Assembly (NCBI GenBank): GCA_028824715.1
Contig: JAPPCV010000118.1
Location: forward strand, 62,001 to 126,000
Source: Boseongicola sp.
GTDB taxonomy: Bacteria; Pseudomonadota; Alphaproteobacteria; Rhodobacterales; Rhodobacteraceae
Reading direction: 5' to 3'
DNA length: 64,000 bases
Of this stretch, positions 17,501 through 27,650 are shown piece after piece. The position numbers and the translations under genes were made by a program. Numbering within the stretch: position 1 is the stretch's first letter; every line of letters begins with the position of its first letter. The notes under the pieces are model-generated. The model was given only the letters and a program-made list of their open reading frames with translations. It searched no databases and was not told the origin of the DNA.

Positions 17501-19671
17501 CAGCCCGACCTTGCAAGCTTGTGGTACGTGCCGTCCCGGTCCGCCATCAACTGTTCATGCGTGCCCCGCTGCACTTCGACGCCCCCTTGCAGAACTACAA
17601 TTTCGTCGCAGTCGCGCACGGTGCTCAGCCGGTGTGCCACGATGAGGCACGTGACTCCGCGCCGACGCAAGGATTCATCGACGAATTCCTCCGTGGCTGC
17701 ATCAAGCGCACTGGTAGCCTCGTCCAGAAGGAGCATCGTCGGGTTGCCCACCAACGCGCGGGCGATTTCCAGCCGCTGGCGCTGCCCGCCACTGAAATTC
17801 GCCCCCGCCTCTTCGACGAGCGTCGCGTATCCTCGCGGCCTGAGCAGGATCTCGTCATGAATCCGGGCATCCCGGGCAGCCGCGAAAATGGCCTCGTCCG
17901 GAACGGCCTCGTTCCACAGGGTGATGTTGTCGCGTACGGAAGCGGAAAAGAGCACGACCTCCTGATCCACCATCGAAATCGACTGCCGGAGCACTTCCTC
18001 GGGAATCTCCTCCCTGGGATGGCCATCGAACAGGATTTCGCCTGACCAAGGCTGATAGAGACCAGCCACAAGGCGCGTCAGTGTCGACTTGCCGGATCCG
18101 CTGGGACCGACCACGGCAACGCGCTGCCCCGGATGAACCGTGAGGTTGAAATCCTTGATCAGGGGTGGCCGGCCCCTGGCGAAGCCGAATGTAACGTTTC
18201 GCAGCTCAAGCCGCCCCGCAAGCTGGAGGCGGCCCTTGAAGGTTGGAATCGTTTCCGTGTCTGGAGTTCGGCGGGTGAAGGAAGGGGCCTCCTCGGTCTT
18301 TTGGACATCGTCGAGTCGCTGCAGATCGGCTTCGAGCACCTGACGCTTGTCGGCGAACTCCATAAAGCGCCCGAAGGGCGACAGGAACAACTCGGCCAAG
18401 ATGTAGAATCCAACGAGCGTCCCCAGGGTCAGATCGCCTGCCAAGACCAGGCTCCCGCCGACACCCAGAATCGCCGCGCCGCGAAACCCCGCGATCAGAA
18501 CCGGCAGCGCGGAATTGACGGCTCCCAGTTCGGCATCGTGCTGGCGTGCTTGCAGTTCACGCGCCTGCTGTCCGGTCCAGCGCGAAAAGAACCTGTCATC
18601 CGATCCTGTGAAGCGCAGGCTGTCGGCGTTGCTCAGCATCTGCATGCCGTAGCCAATCAACAGACCCTGCTCACGTCTCATCGCGTGGACCCGGACTGCT
18701 CGGAGTCCGTTCAGGACATGGGCCAGGACTCCGTGCAACAAGGCCAAAAGCACAACAATCAGCGCAAGGCGGAAATCAAGGACCATCATGGCTGCGAGCA
18801 ACACGGCACTCATGGCCATCTCGACGATGCGCAACAGAAACTGGTCCGTCAGGTTCCTGGCGACCCGGTCGATTGAAGACACTCGATCGGTCAGATCCCC
18901 TGGCAACCTGTGGTCAAAGAACTCGATCGGCAGGCGAAGCAGCCGCGACAGGCCCCAATTGTACCCCGTTACCGAAATTCGGACTGCGAGCCGCTTGAGG
19001 AATCTGTGCTTGAGATAGGTCAGGATGTACACGAACACGCCGCCGCCAAGAATTGCTGCCACGATGCCGCGCCAAGAACCCTGGCTTTCGAGCACATCGT
19101 CCACAAAGACACTGAGCGATACGGGAATGACGAGCGTCAACAGAGCCAGCATGAAACCGCATGCAGCCACTCCTGCGACTGCGCTCCATTTGCCGGAGAG
19201 AATTGCGCCCAATTGCCTGAACAGGCCAGGCCACTCACCGCCGGGTTTGAAGTCGGAGCCGCGCTTGAATTGAAGTGCAATTCCGCTGTAGCCCCTTGCA
19301 AACTCTTCTGCGGACAGTCGGCGTCGTCCAGTGGATGGATCATTTAGGTGGAAGCTGTTGCCATCATGTCCCTCGAGCACGACGAAATGGCTGAATTGCC
19401 AAAACAGAATCAAGGGAAACTTCAGCTTCACAAGCTGATCCACGCGCACGCCCAGCCCGCTGCACTCAAGACCGTACTGCCTGGAGGCGCGCACAATGCT
19501 TGCCGCACTGCTGCCGTCCCGGCTCACCTCGCACTTCTCGCGCAACTCGGCAAGCGGGACCCATTTTCCGAAGTGAGCCAGTACGCTGCCAAGGCAGGCG
19601 GCGCCACATTCCGACGCGTGCATCTGCAACAGTACAGGCGTCCGCACCCTCTGGCTGTCGGAAGCGGCCAT
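17500..19671 (-). CDS. NHLM-type ABC exporter with C39 peptidase
   Basis: A 723-aa exporter with three modules. The N-terminal C39 bacteriocin-type peptidase has its Cys in SECGAACLGS (about residue 22), the His in HFVVLEGH and the Asp in NDPSTGRR. A six-TM region spans about 155-440. The ATPase has [21 protein letters not shown] and MLLLDEATSALD. It should cut the NHLP leader after the Ala-Gly at its end and export the modified core across the inner membrane. The start is taken as ATG 19671 (GGAG eight bases before); GTG 19704 is an in-frame alternative 11 codons upstream. It follows the HlyD-like gene closely and is coupled to the second ABC gene. Confidence 0.93.
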   Translation of the reverse strand: MAASDSQRVRTPVLLQMHASECGAACLGSVLAHFGKWVPLAELREKCEVSRDGSSAASIVRASRQYGLECSGLGVRVDQLVKLKFPLILFWQFSHFVVLEGHDGNSFHLNDPSTGRRRLSAEEFARGYSGIALQFKRGSDFKPGGEWPGLFRQLGAILSGKWSAVAGVAACGFMLALLTLVIPVSLSVFVDDVLESQGSWRGIVAAILGGGVFVYILTYLKHRFLKRLAVRISVTGYNWGLSRLLRLPIEFFDHRLPGDLTDRVSSIDRVARNLTDQFLLRIVEMAMSAVLLAAMMVLDFRLALIVVLLALLHGVLAHVLNGLRAVRVHAMRREQGLLIGYGMQMLSNADSLRFTGSDDRFFSRWTGQQARELQARQHDAELGAVNSALPVLIAGFRGAAILGVGGSLVLAGDLTLGTLVGFYILAELFLSPFGRFMEFADKRQVLEADLQRLDDVQKTEEAPSFTRRTPDTETIPTFKGRLQLAGRLELRNVTFGFARGRPPLIKDFNLTVHPGQRVAVVGPSGSGKSTLTRLVAGLYQPWSGEILFDGHPREEIPEEVLRQSISMVDQEVVLFSASVRDNITLWNEAVPDEAIFAAARDARIHDEILLRPRGYATLVEEAGANFSGGQRQRLEIARALVGNPTMLLLDEATSALDAATEEFVDESLRRRGVTCLIVAHRLSTVRDCDEIVVLQGGVEVQRGTHEQLMADRDGTYHKLARSG

Positions 19672-19711
19672 GCCCGTGGCTCCAATCAGGGTACGCAGCG
19701 GCACTTCTTGA

Positions 19712-20257
19712 CTACCTCATGCGCAAGAGCGCGATCGGCGAATGCCTGCCGACTTCGATGACAATCTCGCCTTGCGTCCCTGCGTCGATTTCGACATTCA
19801 GGTCTTCGTCCAGCATGACCTTGACGAGATGCACAGAAACCGGGGCCAGCAACGCGAATTCCGCCAACTGCCCGGATAGGCTGGCTGTGGAGATTTCCCC
19901 AATCTCTCCCACAAACGTTGGGTCCTCGCCATTTGCGCCAGTCAACCTGACAACCGCCGGCAACCCAACGCTGACCTGAGATTCGACGCCCTTCTCGATC
20001 CAGGCAAGTGCATGTAGTGAAGGCGAATTTGTGGGCAGATCGTTGCCCGACTCGACCAGTATGGCATCTACCGTAACATTGCGTGCCACATCGCCAAAGA
20101 AGAACCATGCCGCGAGCAGCAAAGAGAATGCGCCGATCACCGCCACAAGCACGCGCTCGCGCGGTGTGGAAATTGTCAGCAGCCGGTCAAGTTGTTCACG
20201 TTCTTCCTTTGCTGCGGCAACGGAGTCTTGAAATGAGCCGAATGGATTATTGAACAC
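19712..20257 (-). CDS. Short HlyD-like membrane fusion protein of NHLM exporter
   Basis: From GTG 20257, with AGGAGG 12 bases upstream, this encodes 181 aa; the ATG 20293 would place that AGGAGG inside the gene. A cytosolic N-terminus (DSVAAAKEEREQLDRLL) is followed by one TM (about 35-55) and a beta-rich periplasmic part with LPAVVRLTG and a C-terminal GTQGEIVIEVGR. Position and pattern match the NHLM HlyD-like secretion protein, but it is shorter than usual and has no clear coiled-coil hairpin. It is the first gene of the RiPP operon, directly before the peptidase exporter, and may link it to an outer-membrane channel encoded elsewhere. Confidence 0.75.
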   Translation of the reverse strand: MFNNPFGSFQDSVAAAKEEREQLDRLLTISTPRERVLVAVIGAFSLLLAAWFFFGDVARNVTVDAILVESGNDLPTNSPSLHALAWIEKGVESQVSVGLPAVVRLTGANGEDPTFVGEIGEISTASLSGQLAEFALLAPVSVHLVKVMLDEDLNVEIDAGTQGEIVIEVGRHSPIALLRMR

Positions 20258-20979
20258 GACCGTGCGTAGCCTCCTCGTTGAAATCGGGCACAATCCAATA
20301 TTTCCCGCTTCCCGTCCGAATGCAACGCCGCGGTCCTTCCGGATCGGAACGTAGTCTGATCAGAGAACGGTCCCGGCAGCGGGGGTCGTCGAGCCCCAGC
20401 CACTTGATTTTGCGCCAGAAACGGCGGCAGTTCCTTCGGGTCGAAACGTAATCCGGTCGCTCGGATGGCGCAAGAGATAGTGCACCTCCCTCGGTGACTA
20501 GGGGCGCACATATTCATGGGGTTCGCGTGTGGGATGCGCCGGCCCAGTTCCTTGCGGATGGGACGGCCCGGTCCCACAACCGGGGCGGGGATCACTCAAC
20601 TTGACGTCCATTGGCCCGTGAAGCCGACTCCCGGCTCGATTCTTGAGGGCTCTCTCTGCCTGGAAAAGGCTGTCCCGAACCGGCGTTGATCCCCTGGTGA
20701 AACCGCTCTCTTGGCGCGAGGGATTGAACCGCAGGCTCATGCCCGAATGGTGTGACGCCGTACGCTGTACACCCTACACCTGCCCAGGAGTGACTTCAGG
20801 TCGGTCATGCACTCTCGCTCCGAGGACGCGCATCGGGCCCGACAGATGCATCGGTTTGTCGCCCGCCAGGGCAAGCAGGCCTGTGCCCGAATGCCTCCAT
20901 TGAACCAGGCGCCACGCGAATGACCGCGGGCGCGCGCGCCTGCTGATGCAGAGCCTCGCCCTGGAGGTTCGGAGAAACG
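20258..20979. other. Intergenic region between RiPP operon and amt
   Basis: About 720 bp that should contain the promoter of the 13-kb minus-strand RiPP operon. Several open frames cross it, but none shows a family pattern I recognise, and codon use is not convincing. I see no clear insertion-sequence ends. Confidence 0.4.
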
Positions 20980-22410
20980 TCAGTCGTCGTCGTCATCCGC
21001 TTCCGGGACGGCCACGAATTCCGGATAGGCCTCGATCCCGAGTTCCACGACATCCTGACCCAGCTGCTCCGCGCTTGGCGAAACACGCAGCCCGATGAAC
21101 CGGTCGATCAGCATCCAGATCGCTGTCGAGACGCCAAAGACAAAGATGCCCGTCGCAACGATGCCGGTCAGCTGCACGAACAGGCTTCCGCCTGCGGCAA
21201 TGCAAACGGCCAGCGTTCCCCAGATGCCGGCAAAGAGGTGAGCCGGGATCGCGCCCACGCCGTCATCGACGTGAACCGTCTCCAGCAGCCGGAGTCCGGC
21301 AACGGCAATGCCTGCGCCGACTCCGCCAATCAGGATCGCCCATTGGTGGTCGACGAGATCCGGGCCAGCGGTAATCGCCACGAGCCCGGCGATCGCTCCG
21401 TTCAGCGTTGCCATAAGGTCCATGCGCCCCAGAATTGGCTTGGACAGGGCCAGAGCCGCCACGACGCCCGCCGCGGCCGCGATGTTGGTGTTGGCGATTC
21501 TGTTGCTCAGCGCCACCGCGTCCGTTGCCGAATTCAGGGCCAGCTGGGAACCGCCGTTGAAACCGAACCAGCCCAGCCAGAGGATGAACACGCCCAGCGT
21601 GACGATGGGGACGCTTGAAGGCGGCATCTGCCGAACGGTGCCGTCCTTGTGGAAACGTCCGCGTCGCGCGCCGATCAGCATTGCGCCGGAAAGCGCGGCC
21701 CATCCCCCGGTCGCGTGCACGACCGTGGACCCCGCGAAGTCCTGGAAGCCCATTTCGGCCAGCCAGCCGCCGCCCCAGGTCCAGGCACCCACGATCGGGT
21801 AGATGATGGCGGTCAGTATCGCCACGAACAGGAAGAACGACCACAGCCGCACGCGCTCGGCAAGGGTGCCGGAGATGATTGACGCCGTTGTCGCGACAAA
21901 GACCATCTGGAAGAACCAGTCCGACATCGTGGCATGTCCGGAGGAATCCGCCAGCAATGTCTCGCGGGCTTGGTCGATTGCGTCCGGAGCGGCATTCAGG
22001 AGCGCGACCTCGCTGGCCGAGTTGCCGCGGAACAGCGAGAGGGACCCGAAGAAGCCGCCGTCAACGTCGACATACATGATGTTGTAGCCGATGACGTAGT
22101 AGGCCAACCCGGCAATCGAGTAGAGCCCGATGTTCTTCATGCAGATGACGGAGGCGTTCTTCGTGCGAACCGATCCGGCTTCCAGCATCGTGAAGCCGGC
22201 GCACATCCACATGACCAGTGCGCCCCAGAAAAGAAACGCAAACGTGTTGAGCACGAATCCGGTTTCAGCGCCGACCGGCGCCTGCGCCATGGCTGAGGCC
22301 GGCAGAAGACCCAGAATCGCTGCGAGTCCCAGAATTTCGAACAGCTTTTGAATGATGATCGTGTCCCTGTCTTTCGTGAACGCACTTTTGCATGTCACGA
22401 CGGCGCCCAA
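20980..22410 (-). CDS. amt: Ammonium transporter (Amt family)
   Basis: A 476-aa membrane protein with 11 to 12 TM helices. An N-terminal signal-like segment ends ASAMAQ, and the Amt core motifs are present: MWMCAGFTMLEAGSVR, the TWGGGWL motif, the first pore His in STVVHATGGWAAL, and the second in AIPAHLFAGIWG. Both pore His are kept, so it should conduct ammonium/ammonia. The C-terminus ends in an acidic run of five Asp. No glnK gene precedes it, unlike the common glnK-amtB pair. The start is uncertain: TTG 22410 gives the longest frame, GTG 22398 is possible, and the mature protein begins well downstream of either. Confidence 0.93.
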   Translation of the reverse strand: MGAVVTCKSAFTKDRDTIIIQKLFEILGLAAILGLLPASAMAQAPVGAETGFVLNTFAFLFWGALVMWMCAGFTMLEAGSVRTKNASVICMKNIGLYSIAGLAYYVIGYNIMYVDVDGGFFGSLSLFRGNSASEVALLNAAPDAIDQARETLLADSSGHATMSDWFFQMVFVATTASIISGTLAERVRLWSFFLFVAILTAIIYPIVGAWTWGGGWLAEMGFQDFAGSTVVHATGGWAALSGAMLIGARRGRFHKDGTVRQMPPSSVPIVTLGVFILWLGWFGFNGGSQLALNSATDAVALSNRIANTNIAAAAGVVAALALSKPILGRMDLMATLNGAIAGLVAITAGPDLVDHQWAILIGGVGAGIAVAGLRLLETVHVDDGVGAIPAHLFAGIWGTLAVCIAAGGSLFVQLTGIVATGIFVFGVSTAIWMLIDRFIGLRVSPSAEQLGQDVVELGIEAYPEFVAVPEADDDDD

Positions 22411-22570
22411 GGAATCAATCCTGAACGAAGAACTGATCCGCCGCCAAGCGGGGACGGAGAGGGCTGATTCGATTCGCGGCCACAGCCGGGAACAGCCGCC
22501 CGTTGCTCATGCTCGCCCGTTGAGGGCGCAAGCCTCGCGAAGGTCGGACGCGGTGGTCCCGCGACCGAAT

Positions 22571-23058
22571 TCAGATTCTTCCGCGTTCGAAGTCCGGCAC
22601 GCTACCGGACGTTTCGGGAAACTCGCGAATGCACGCGCCTGCGAACAGCCCGCCGCCCTTGACGAGACCCGCTCTCACGTCGGTCACGGACCCTCCCAGG
22701 ATGTCCGTCTGCAAGGTGTCTCCCACCATCCGGATCCGGTCCCTTGCGATCCCGTCGAGCTGCGAGAGCGCATCGGAATAGGTGTCCTGGTACGGCTTTC
22801 CAAAGAACTGCGGCATCAGGCCCAGTCGACCCGCCAGGCGGTGCGCATGGTATCCCGGTTCCTTGCTCAAGCTATCTTGCCTTGGAGCAACCAGGTCGGA
22901 TTGGCGATCACAAGCGGTCTTGGATGAGCACGCAATTCAGATTCCACGACATCACGCGTTTCGGACTCGAGGTCAGCGCTCGACAGCAGCAGGAATCGGA
23001 ACGACCCGGCAGTCCTTGTCGATAATCTTGATTTCGAGATGAGGATGAGCCCCAACAC
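22571..23058 (-). pseudogene. HAD-IIA family hydrolase, frameshifted and truncated
   Basis: Two neighbouring frames carry successive pieces of one HAD-IIA hydrolase. The first (from about 23001) reads FRFLLLSSADLE and RAHPRPLVIANP. The second (22571-22870) continues with EPGYHAHRLAGRLG, FFGKPYQDTYSDAL and the motif MVGDTLQTDILGG. The frame changes near 22870. The N-terminal third with the nucleophile Asp motif is not found, so the gene is dead. Such phosphatases act on small sugar or nucleotide phosphates. It lies upstream of amt on the same strand. Confidence 0.65.
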
Positions 23059-23481
23059 ACGGTCTCACATTGCGAAGAGAGGGCAACGCCCGAATTGCGT
23101 GCAATTGCCTCCATGCGGCGATTCGATCCTCTCTGTCCATGTGTCCACTCTGCCGCGCATCAAGCACCAACAGAACGACAGTCTCTTGCCCTGTTCGCCA
23201 GTCTGCGGAGGACGTGATCCTAGTCAGGGGTCGAGGGTTAGATTCCTTCGCGGATCGCCACATGAAGTGGCGCAAGAACACTACGCTACGGGATCCTTCC
23301 TTCTCATGACCTGTTGCCTCATCGACCGCGGCAAGCCGTTGGCAGACAGTTCAGATCAAACTGCGGGCGTCAAGCCGCTCGTTCCGCCCGCGACTTGCAC
23401 CATGCACAAGGTCGTTGCTATCGCAAGCCATTTGCACCAGACTGCAGGAAACGCCACAAAGATGGCAACCAAGAGGCAGTG
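23059..23481. other. Intergenic region before ftsB
   Basis: About 420 bp. It may include further decayed sequence of the HAD gene on the minus strand (to about 23280), and it must hold a promoter for the ftsB-pdh genes. A tRNA-3'-half-like segment lies at 23233-23260 without a 5' half. I see nothing else. Confidence 0.35.
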
Positions 23482-23781
23482 ATGCGTACCAGCATGCGAA
23501 CCGGGCTCGGCGATTTCGCCTACTTCACGGTCATGTTCCTTCTTGCGGCCTATTTCATGTTTGCCAGCGTGCAGGGAGATTTCGGCCTGTTTCGCCGAAT
23601 TCAGATCGAGGCCGAACTCGCCGCGCTTGAGGGCGAGCGTGACCGGCTGACGACGGAAGTCTCGGCGCTGGAAAAAAAGACCCGGCGACTGTCGGGCACG
23701 CATCTTGACCTGGATCTTCTCGACAGCCAGGCCCGCGACGTCCTCGGCCTGATCCGCCCTGACGAGATCGTCCTGAACTGA
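23482..23781 (+). CDS. ftsB: Septum formation initiator FtsB/DivIC family
   Basis: From ATG 23482 the product has 99 aa: a short cytosolic N-terminus, one TM (FAYFTVMFLLAAYFMFASV, about 12-30), and a coiled coil (IEAELAALEGERDRLTTEV, about 40-68) followed by LDLLDSQARDVLGLIRPDEIV, which is typical of FtsB. It acts in the divisome as part of the FtsQLB complex in the inner membrane. It stands just before pdhA, as in many alphaproteobacteria. The frame extends upstream to 23314, but the extension has no family similarity. Confidence 0.88.
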   Translation: MRTSMRTGLGDFAYFTVMFLLAAYFMFASVQGDFGLFRRIQIEAELAALEGERDRLTTEVSALEKKTRRLSGTHLDLDLLDSQARDVLGLIRPDEIVLN

Positions 23782-23924
23782 TGCCCAAGCCGCGCCAACC
23801 TTGCAGCTGTTGCATGGCGGCTCTGCATGCACCTGCAACTTTTGCCCGTGCAATTCGGAAACTGCTGGTGTATGAGATTGTTTAACGTTGAACAATCTTC
23901 CCCCGAACAGGAAGGATCGCGCCC

Positions 23925-24917
23925 ATGGCTGCTCGACGGGCAACCAAGAAACTGACTGCCCCGAAGAAGGAACTTCTCAAGTATTACAGGGACATGCTGC
24001 TGATCAGGCGGTTCGAGGAAAAGGCGGGACAACTCTACGGCATGGGCCTGATCGGAGGATTCTGCCATCTCTACATCGGACAGGAAGCTGTCGTTGTCGG
24101 CCTTGAATCCGTTGCCATGGAAGGCGACAAGCGGATAACCACCTATCGCGACCACGGCCACATGCTTGCGTGCGGCATGGACGCAAACGGTGTCATGGCA
24201 GAGCTGACCGGGCGTATCGGCGGATATTCCAAGGGCAAGGGCGGCTCCATGCACATGTTCTCGAAAGAGAGGGATTTCTACGGTGGACACGGCATCGTCG
24301 GAGCCAACGTGCCCCTCGGTGCGGGTCTTGCGTTCTCAGACATGTACAAGGGCAACAAGAACGTCACGTTCACGTATTTCGGCGACGGTGCGGCCAACCA
24401 GGGCCAGGTCTACGAGACCTACAACATGGCCGAGCTCTGGAAGCTGCCCGTGATCTTCGTGATCGAAAACAACCAGTACGCCATGGGCACAAGCGTCAAG
24501 CGCGCCACCAAGTCGTCCTCCTTCTGGGAGCGGGGCACCGCCTTCTCGATCCCGGGTGAACAGGTGGACGGGATGGACGTGCTGGCAGTTCGAGCCGCCG
24601 GCCAGAAGGCCGTCAAGCACTGCCGGGCTGGGAAAGGCCCCTACATACTCGAGATCATGACATACCGCTATCGCGGCCATTCGATGTCTGATCCGGCAAA
24701 GTACAGGACTCGTGACGAGGTGCAGAAGGTCCGCGAGGAGCGCGACGCGATCGAACAGGTCCGCGGACGCCTTCTTGACGCGGGCGCCACCGAAGCCGAA
24801 TTGAAGGCGATCGACAAGGAAATCAAGGACATCGTCAACGCCTCGGCCGAATTCGCCAAGGAAAGCCCGGAGCCGGACCCCTCGGAGCTCTGGACTGACA
24901 TCACCGTAGACGCCTGA
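23925..24917 (+). CDS. pdhA: Pyruvate dehydrogenase E1 component, alpha subunit
   Basis: A 330-aa subunit of the PDH complex that, with E1-beta, decarboxylates pyruvate using thiamine diphosphate and reductively acetylates the lipoyl group of E2. The TPP motif is [20 protein letters not shown], ending in IENN. The phosphorylation-loop equivalent [20 protein letters not shown] is present near 245. AGGAAGGAT precedes the ATG. It is the first of a three-gene operon with pdhB 14 bases and pdhC about 1.4 kb downstream. Confidence 0.96.
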   Translation: MAARRATKKLTAPKKELLKYYRDMLLIRRFEEKAGQLYGMGLIGGFCHLYIGQEAVVVGLESVAMEGDKRITTYRDHGHMLACGMDANGVMAELTGRIGGYSKGKGGSMHMFSKERDFYGGHGIVGANVPLGAGLAFSDMYKGNKNVTFTYFGDGAANQGQVYETYNMAELWKLPVIFVIENNQYAMGTSVKRATKSSSFWERGTAFSIPGEQVDGMDVLAVRAAGQKAVKHCRAGKGPYILEIMTYRYRGHSMSDPAKYRTRDEVQKVREERDAIEQVRGRLLDAGATEAELKAIDKEIKDIVNASAEFAKESPEPDPSELWTDITVDA

Positions 24918-24931
24918 GGGAGGAGCAAGAC

Positions 24932-26302
24932 GTGGCGACAGAAATCCTCATGCCGGCCCTCTCACCCACCATGGAGGAGGGCACGCTGGCAAAGTGGCTG
25001 GTGAAGGAAGGCGACAGCGTTTCGGCCGGTGACATCATGGCCGAAATCGAGACTGACAAGGCGACGATGGAGTTCGAAGCCGTCGACGATGGCATCGTGG
25101 GCAAGATTCTCGTCGCCGAAGGGACCGAATCCGTCAAGGTCAACACGCCAATCGCGCTCATTGTCGAAGAGGGCGAAAGCGCGAGCGACATCAAGGCGCC
25201 TGCGGCTCCGGTTGCGGCCCCGGAAGCTGAAGAGACCTCTCCTACGCCCGAAGCCGTGGCCGACGCGCGCCCCGCCCGGCCCGCAGTCGACCGGTCGCCT
25301 GACTATCCCGACGGAACCGAAATGGTGGCGACGACGGTGCGAGACGCCCTTCGCGATGCCATTGCCGAAGAGATGCGGGCCGACGAAACCGTCTTCATCA
25401 TGGGTGAGGAAGTTGCGGAGTACCAGGGCGCCTACAAGATCACCCAAGGCATTCTCGAGGAATTCGGCGCAAGGCGCGTGATCGATACGCCGATAACCGA
25501 GCATGGCTTCGCAGGCTTGGGTGTTGGAGCGAGCTGGGGCGGCCTAAGACCCATCGTGGAATTCATGACCTGGAACTTCGCAATGCAGGCGATTGACCAC
25601 ATCATCAACTCTGCCGCCAAGACACTCTACATGTCCGGTGGCCAGATGGGATCGCCGATCGTGTTCCGGGGTCCGAATGGAGCGGCAGCCCGCGTGGCCG
25701 CCCAGCATTCCCAGGACTATGCCGCTTGGTATGCATCCGTACCGGGGCTCAAGGTCGTGCAGCCTTTCTCTGCAGCCGACGCAAAGGGGCTCCTCAAGAC
25801 AGCCATTCGCGATCCCGACCCGGTCGTGTTCCTCGAAAACGAGATCCTCTACGGACGCGCTTTCGATGTGCCGAAGCTCAATGACTTCACGATCCCCTTC
25901 GGCAAGGCCCGCGTCTGGCGGGAAGGCTCGGATGTCACGCTCGTGTCCTGGGGAATCGGCATGAGCCATGCTCTCGAGGCCGCAGATGAACTGGCCAAGG
26001 ACGGGGTCTTGGCGGAAGTCATCGACCTCAGAACCCTGCGCCCGCTCGACATGGCAACGGTGATCGAAAGCGTGAAAAAGACCAACCGTTGCGTGACGGT
26101 CGAGGAAGCCTGGCCGGTCGCCTCGATGTCCGATCATATCGGCTCGGAAATCATGCGCGAAGCGTTCGACTATCTCGACGCGCCGGTACTCAAGTGCACC
26201 GGCAAGGACGTGCCCATGCCATATGCGGCCAATCTCGAAAGACTCGCTCTGACGTCAGTCAAGGAAGTGATTGATGCCGCAAGAGCCGTAACCTACAGGT
26301 AA
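24932..26302 (+). CDS. pdhB: Pyruvate dehydrogenase E1 component, beta subunit with lipoyl domain
   Basis: A 456-aa protein starting at GTG 24932 (GGAGGAGC upstream). Residues 1-80 form a biotinyl/lipoyl domain with the lipoyl Lys in [14 protein letters not shown] linker rich in Ala, Pro and Glu (about 85-125) leads to the E1-beta core, starting [14 protein letters not shown], with [20 protein letters not shown] and the C-terminal transketolase domain ([16 protein letters not shown]). The extra lipoyl domain is a known feature of alphaproteobacterial PDH. Its lipoyl domain is almost the same as that of pdhC downstream. Confidence 0.96.
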   Translation: MATEILMPALSPTMEEGTLAKWLVKEGDSVSAGDIMAEIETDKATMEFEAVDDGIVGKILVAEGTESVKVNTPIALIVEEGESASDIKAPAAPVAAPEAEETSPTPEAVADARPARPAVDRSPDYPDGTEMVATTVRDALRDAIAEEMRADETVFIMGEEVAEYQGAYKITQGILEEFGARRVIDTPITEHGFAGLGVGASWGGLRPIVEFMTWNFAMQAIDHIINSAAKTLYMSGGQMGSPIVFRGPNGAAARVAAQHSQDYAAWYASVPGLKVVQPFSAADAKGLLKTAIRDPDPVVFLENEILYGRAFDVPKLNDFTIPFGKARVWREGSDVTLVSWGIGMSHALEAADELAKDGVLAEVIDLRTLRPLDMATVIESVKKTNRCVTVEEAWPVASMSDHIGSEIMREAFDYLDAPVLKCTGKDVPMPYAANLERLALTSVKEVIDAARAVTYR

Positions 26303-26314
26303 GGAGAGAGAAGG

Positions 26315-27607
26315 ATGCCCACTGAAATCCTGATGCCGGCTCTCTCGCCAACCATGGAGGAAGGCACGCTGGCAAAGTGGCTGGTCAAGGAAGGCGACGC
26401 CGTTTCTGCCGGTGATTTGCTGGCAGAGATCGAAACCGACAAGGCGACGATGGAGTTCGAGGCCGTTGACGAAGGAACCGTGGGACGGATCCTCATTCCT
26501 GAAGGCACTGAAAGCGTAAAGGTCAATTCGCCGATTGCCGTCCTTCTCGTCGAGGGCGAAAGCGAGGCCGACATCGGATCCACACCTGCCGCCGCCGAAA
26601 CAGCTCCACAGGAGCCGCCGGCCTCCGAAGCTGCGCCCCCCGCCCCCGCACGCGCGGACCCGGCACCGGTCACAAGCGCATCGCCCGCGAAACCCGCTGC
26701 AAGTTCCACGGGCAATCGCGTCTTCGCATCGCCGCTCGCCAGGCGGATTGCCGCCGACAAGGGCATAGATCTGAGCCAGGTGAAGGGTTCAGGACCCAAG
26801 GGTCGAATAGTCAAGGCCGATGTCGAAAGCGCGCAAGCCCTGCCCGCGGCTGCATCAGCCGCACCTGTGCCTGACACCCCTGGAGCCGAAGCCATCAAGG
26901 CGATGTTCGAGGACCGGGAATTCGAGGAAGTCTCGCTCGACGGAATGCGCAAGATCATTGCAGCGCGCCTTGGCGAAGCAAAGCAGACGATCCCGCATTT
27001 CTACCTTCGACGGGACATCTTGCTGGATGATCTCCTCGCGTTCCGTTCGCAGGCGAACAAGCAACTTGAAGCACGTGGCATCAAGCTCAGCGTCAATGAC
27101 TTCATCATCAAGGCCTGTGCCCTCGCCCTCCAAACGGTGCCCGAAGCCAATGCCGTCTGGGCCGGAGACCGGATCATCAAGCTCAAGCCATCTGACGTTG
27201 CGGTCGCCGTTGCCGTTGAAGGCGGCCTGTTCACGCCGGTTCTCAGGGACGCGCACCTGAAGTCGCTCTCGACCCTGTCCACCGAAATGAAGGAACTGGC
27301 GTCACTCGCACGCGACCGCAAGCTGGCACCGCACCAGTACCAGGGAGGCAGTTTCGCGATCTCCAATCTGGGCATGTTCGGCATCAAGAACTTCGACGCC
27401 GTCATCAACCCGCCCCACGGATCGATCCTGGCAGTCGGGGCTGGCGAGAAGATGCCGGTCGTCAACCATGACGGCGAACTTGCCGTTGCCACCGTCATGT
27501 CGGTCACGCTCTCGGTCGATCACAGGGTCATCGACGGCGCTCTCGGCGCTGAGTTCCTGTCCGCGGTGAAGTCGAATCTCGAGAACCCGATCGGCATGCT
27601 GGCATAG
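26315..27607 (+). CDS. pdhC: Pyruvate dehydrogenase E2, dihydrolipoamide acetyltransferase
   Basis: A 430-aa E2. The lipoyl domain (1-80) has [13 protein letters not shown]. An Ala/Pro linker follows, then the peripheral subunit-binding domain ([20 protein letters not shown], about 128-162) and the catalytic core with the active-site [14 protein letters not shown] near the end. It moves the acetyl group to CoA and forms the core of the complex. It follows pdhB by 12 bases with GGAGAGA before the ATG. No E3 (lpd) gene follows; the next gene faces the other way. Confidence 0.96.
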   Translation: MPTEILMPALSPTMEEGTLAKWLVKEGDAVSAGDLLAEIETDKATMEFEAVDEGTVGRILIPEGTESVKVNSPIAVLLVEGESEADIGSTPAAAETAPQEPPASEAAPPAPARADPAPVTSASPAKPAASSTGNRVFASPLARRIAADKGIDLSQVKGSGPKGRIVKADVESAQALPAAASAAPVPDTPGAEAIKAMFEDREFEEVSLDGMRKIIAARLGEAKQTIPHFYLRRDILLDDLLAFRSQANKQLEARGIKLSVNDFIIKACALALQTVPEANAVWAGDRIIKLKPSDVAVAVAVEGGLFTPVLRDAHLKSLSTLSTEMKELASLARDRKLAPHQYQGGSFAISNLGMFGIKNFDAVINPPHGSILAVGAGEKMPVVNHDGELAVATVMSVTLSVDHRVIDGALGAEFLSAVKSNLENPIGMLA

Positions 27608-27650
27608 CACGGAAACCAACGGCATCCGCTCGCTCGCAGGTCGGGAAAGT

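Noticed and set aside
20258-20979. Possible insertion sequence between RiPP operon and amt
   Set aside because: The frames there match no transposase I know, and no end repeats were found.
23233-23260. tRNA-like 3' half (T-arm, acceptor strand, CCA)
   Set aside because: No matching 5' acceptor strand, D-arm or anticodon arm could be found, so it is not a tRNA gene; it may be chance or an old fragment.
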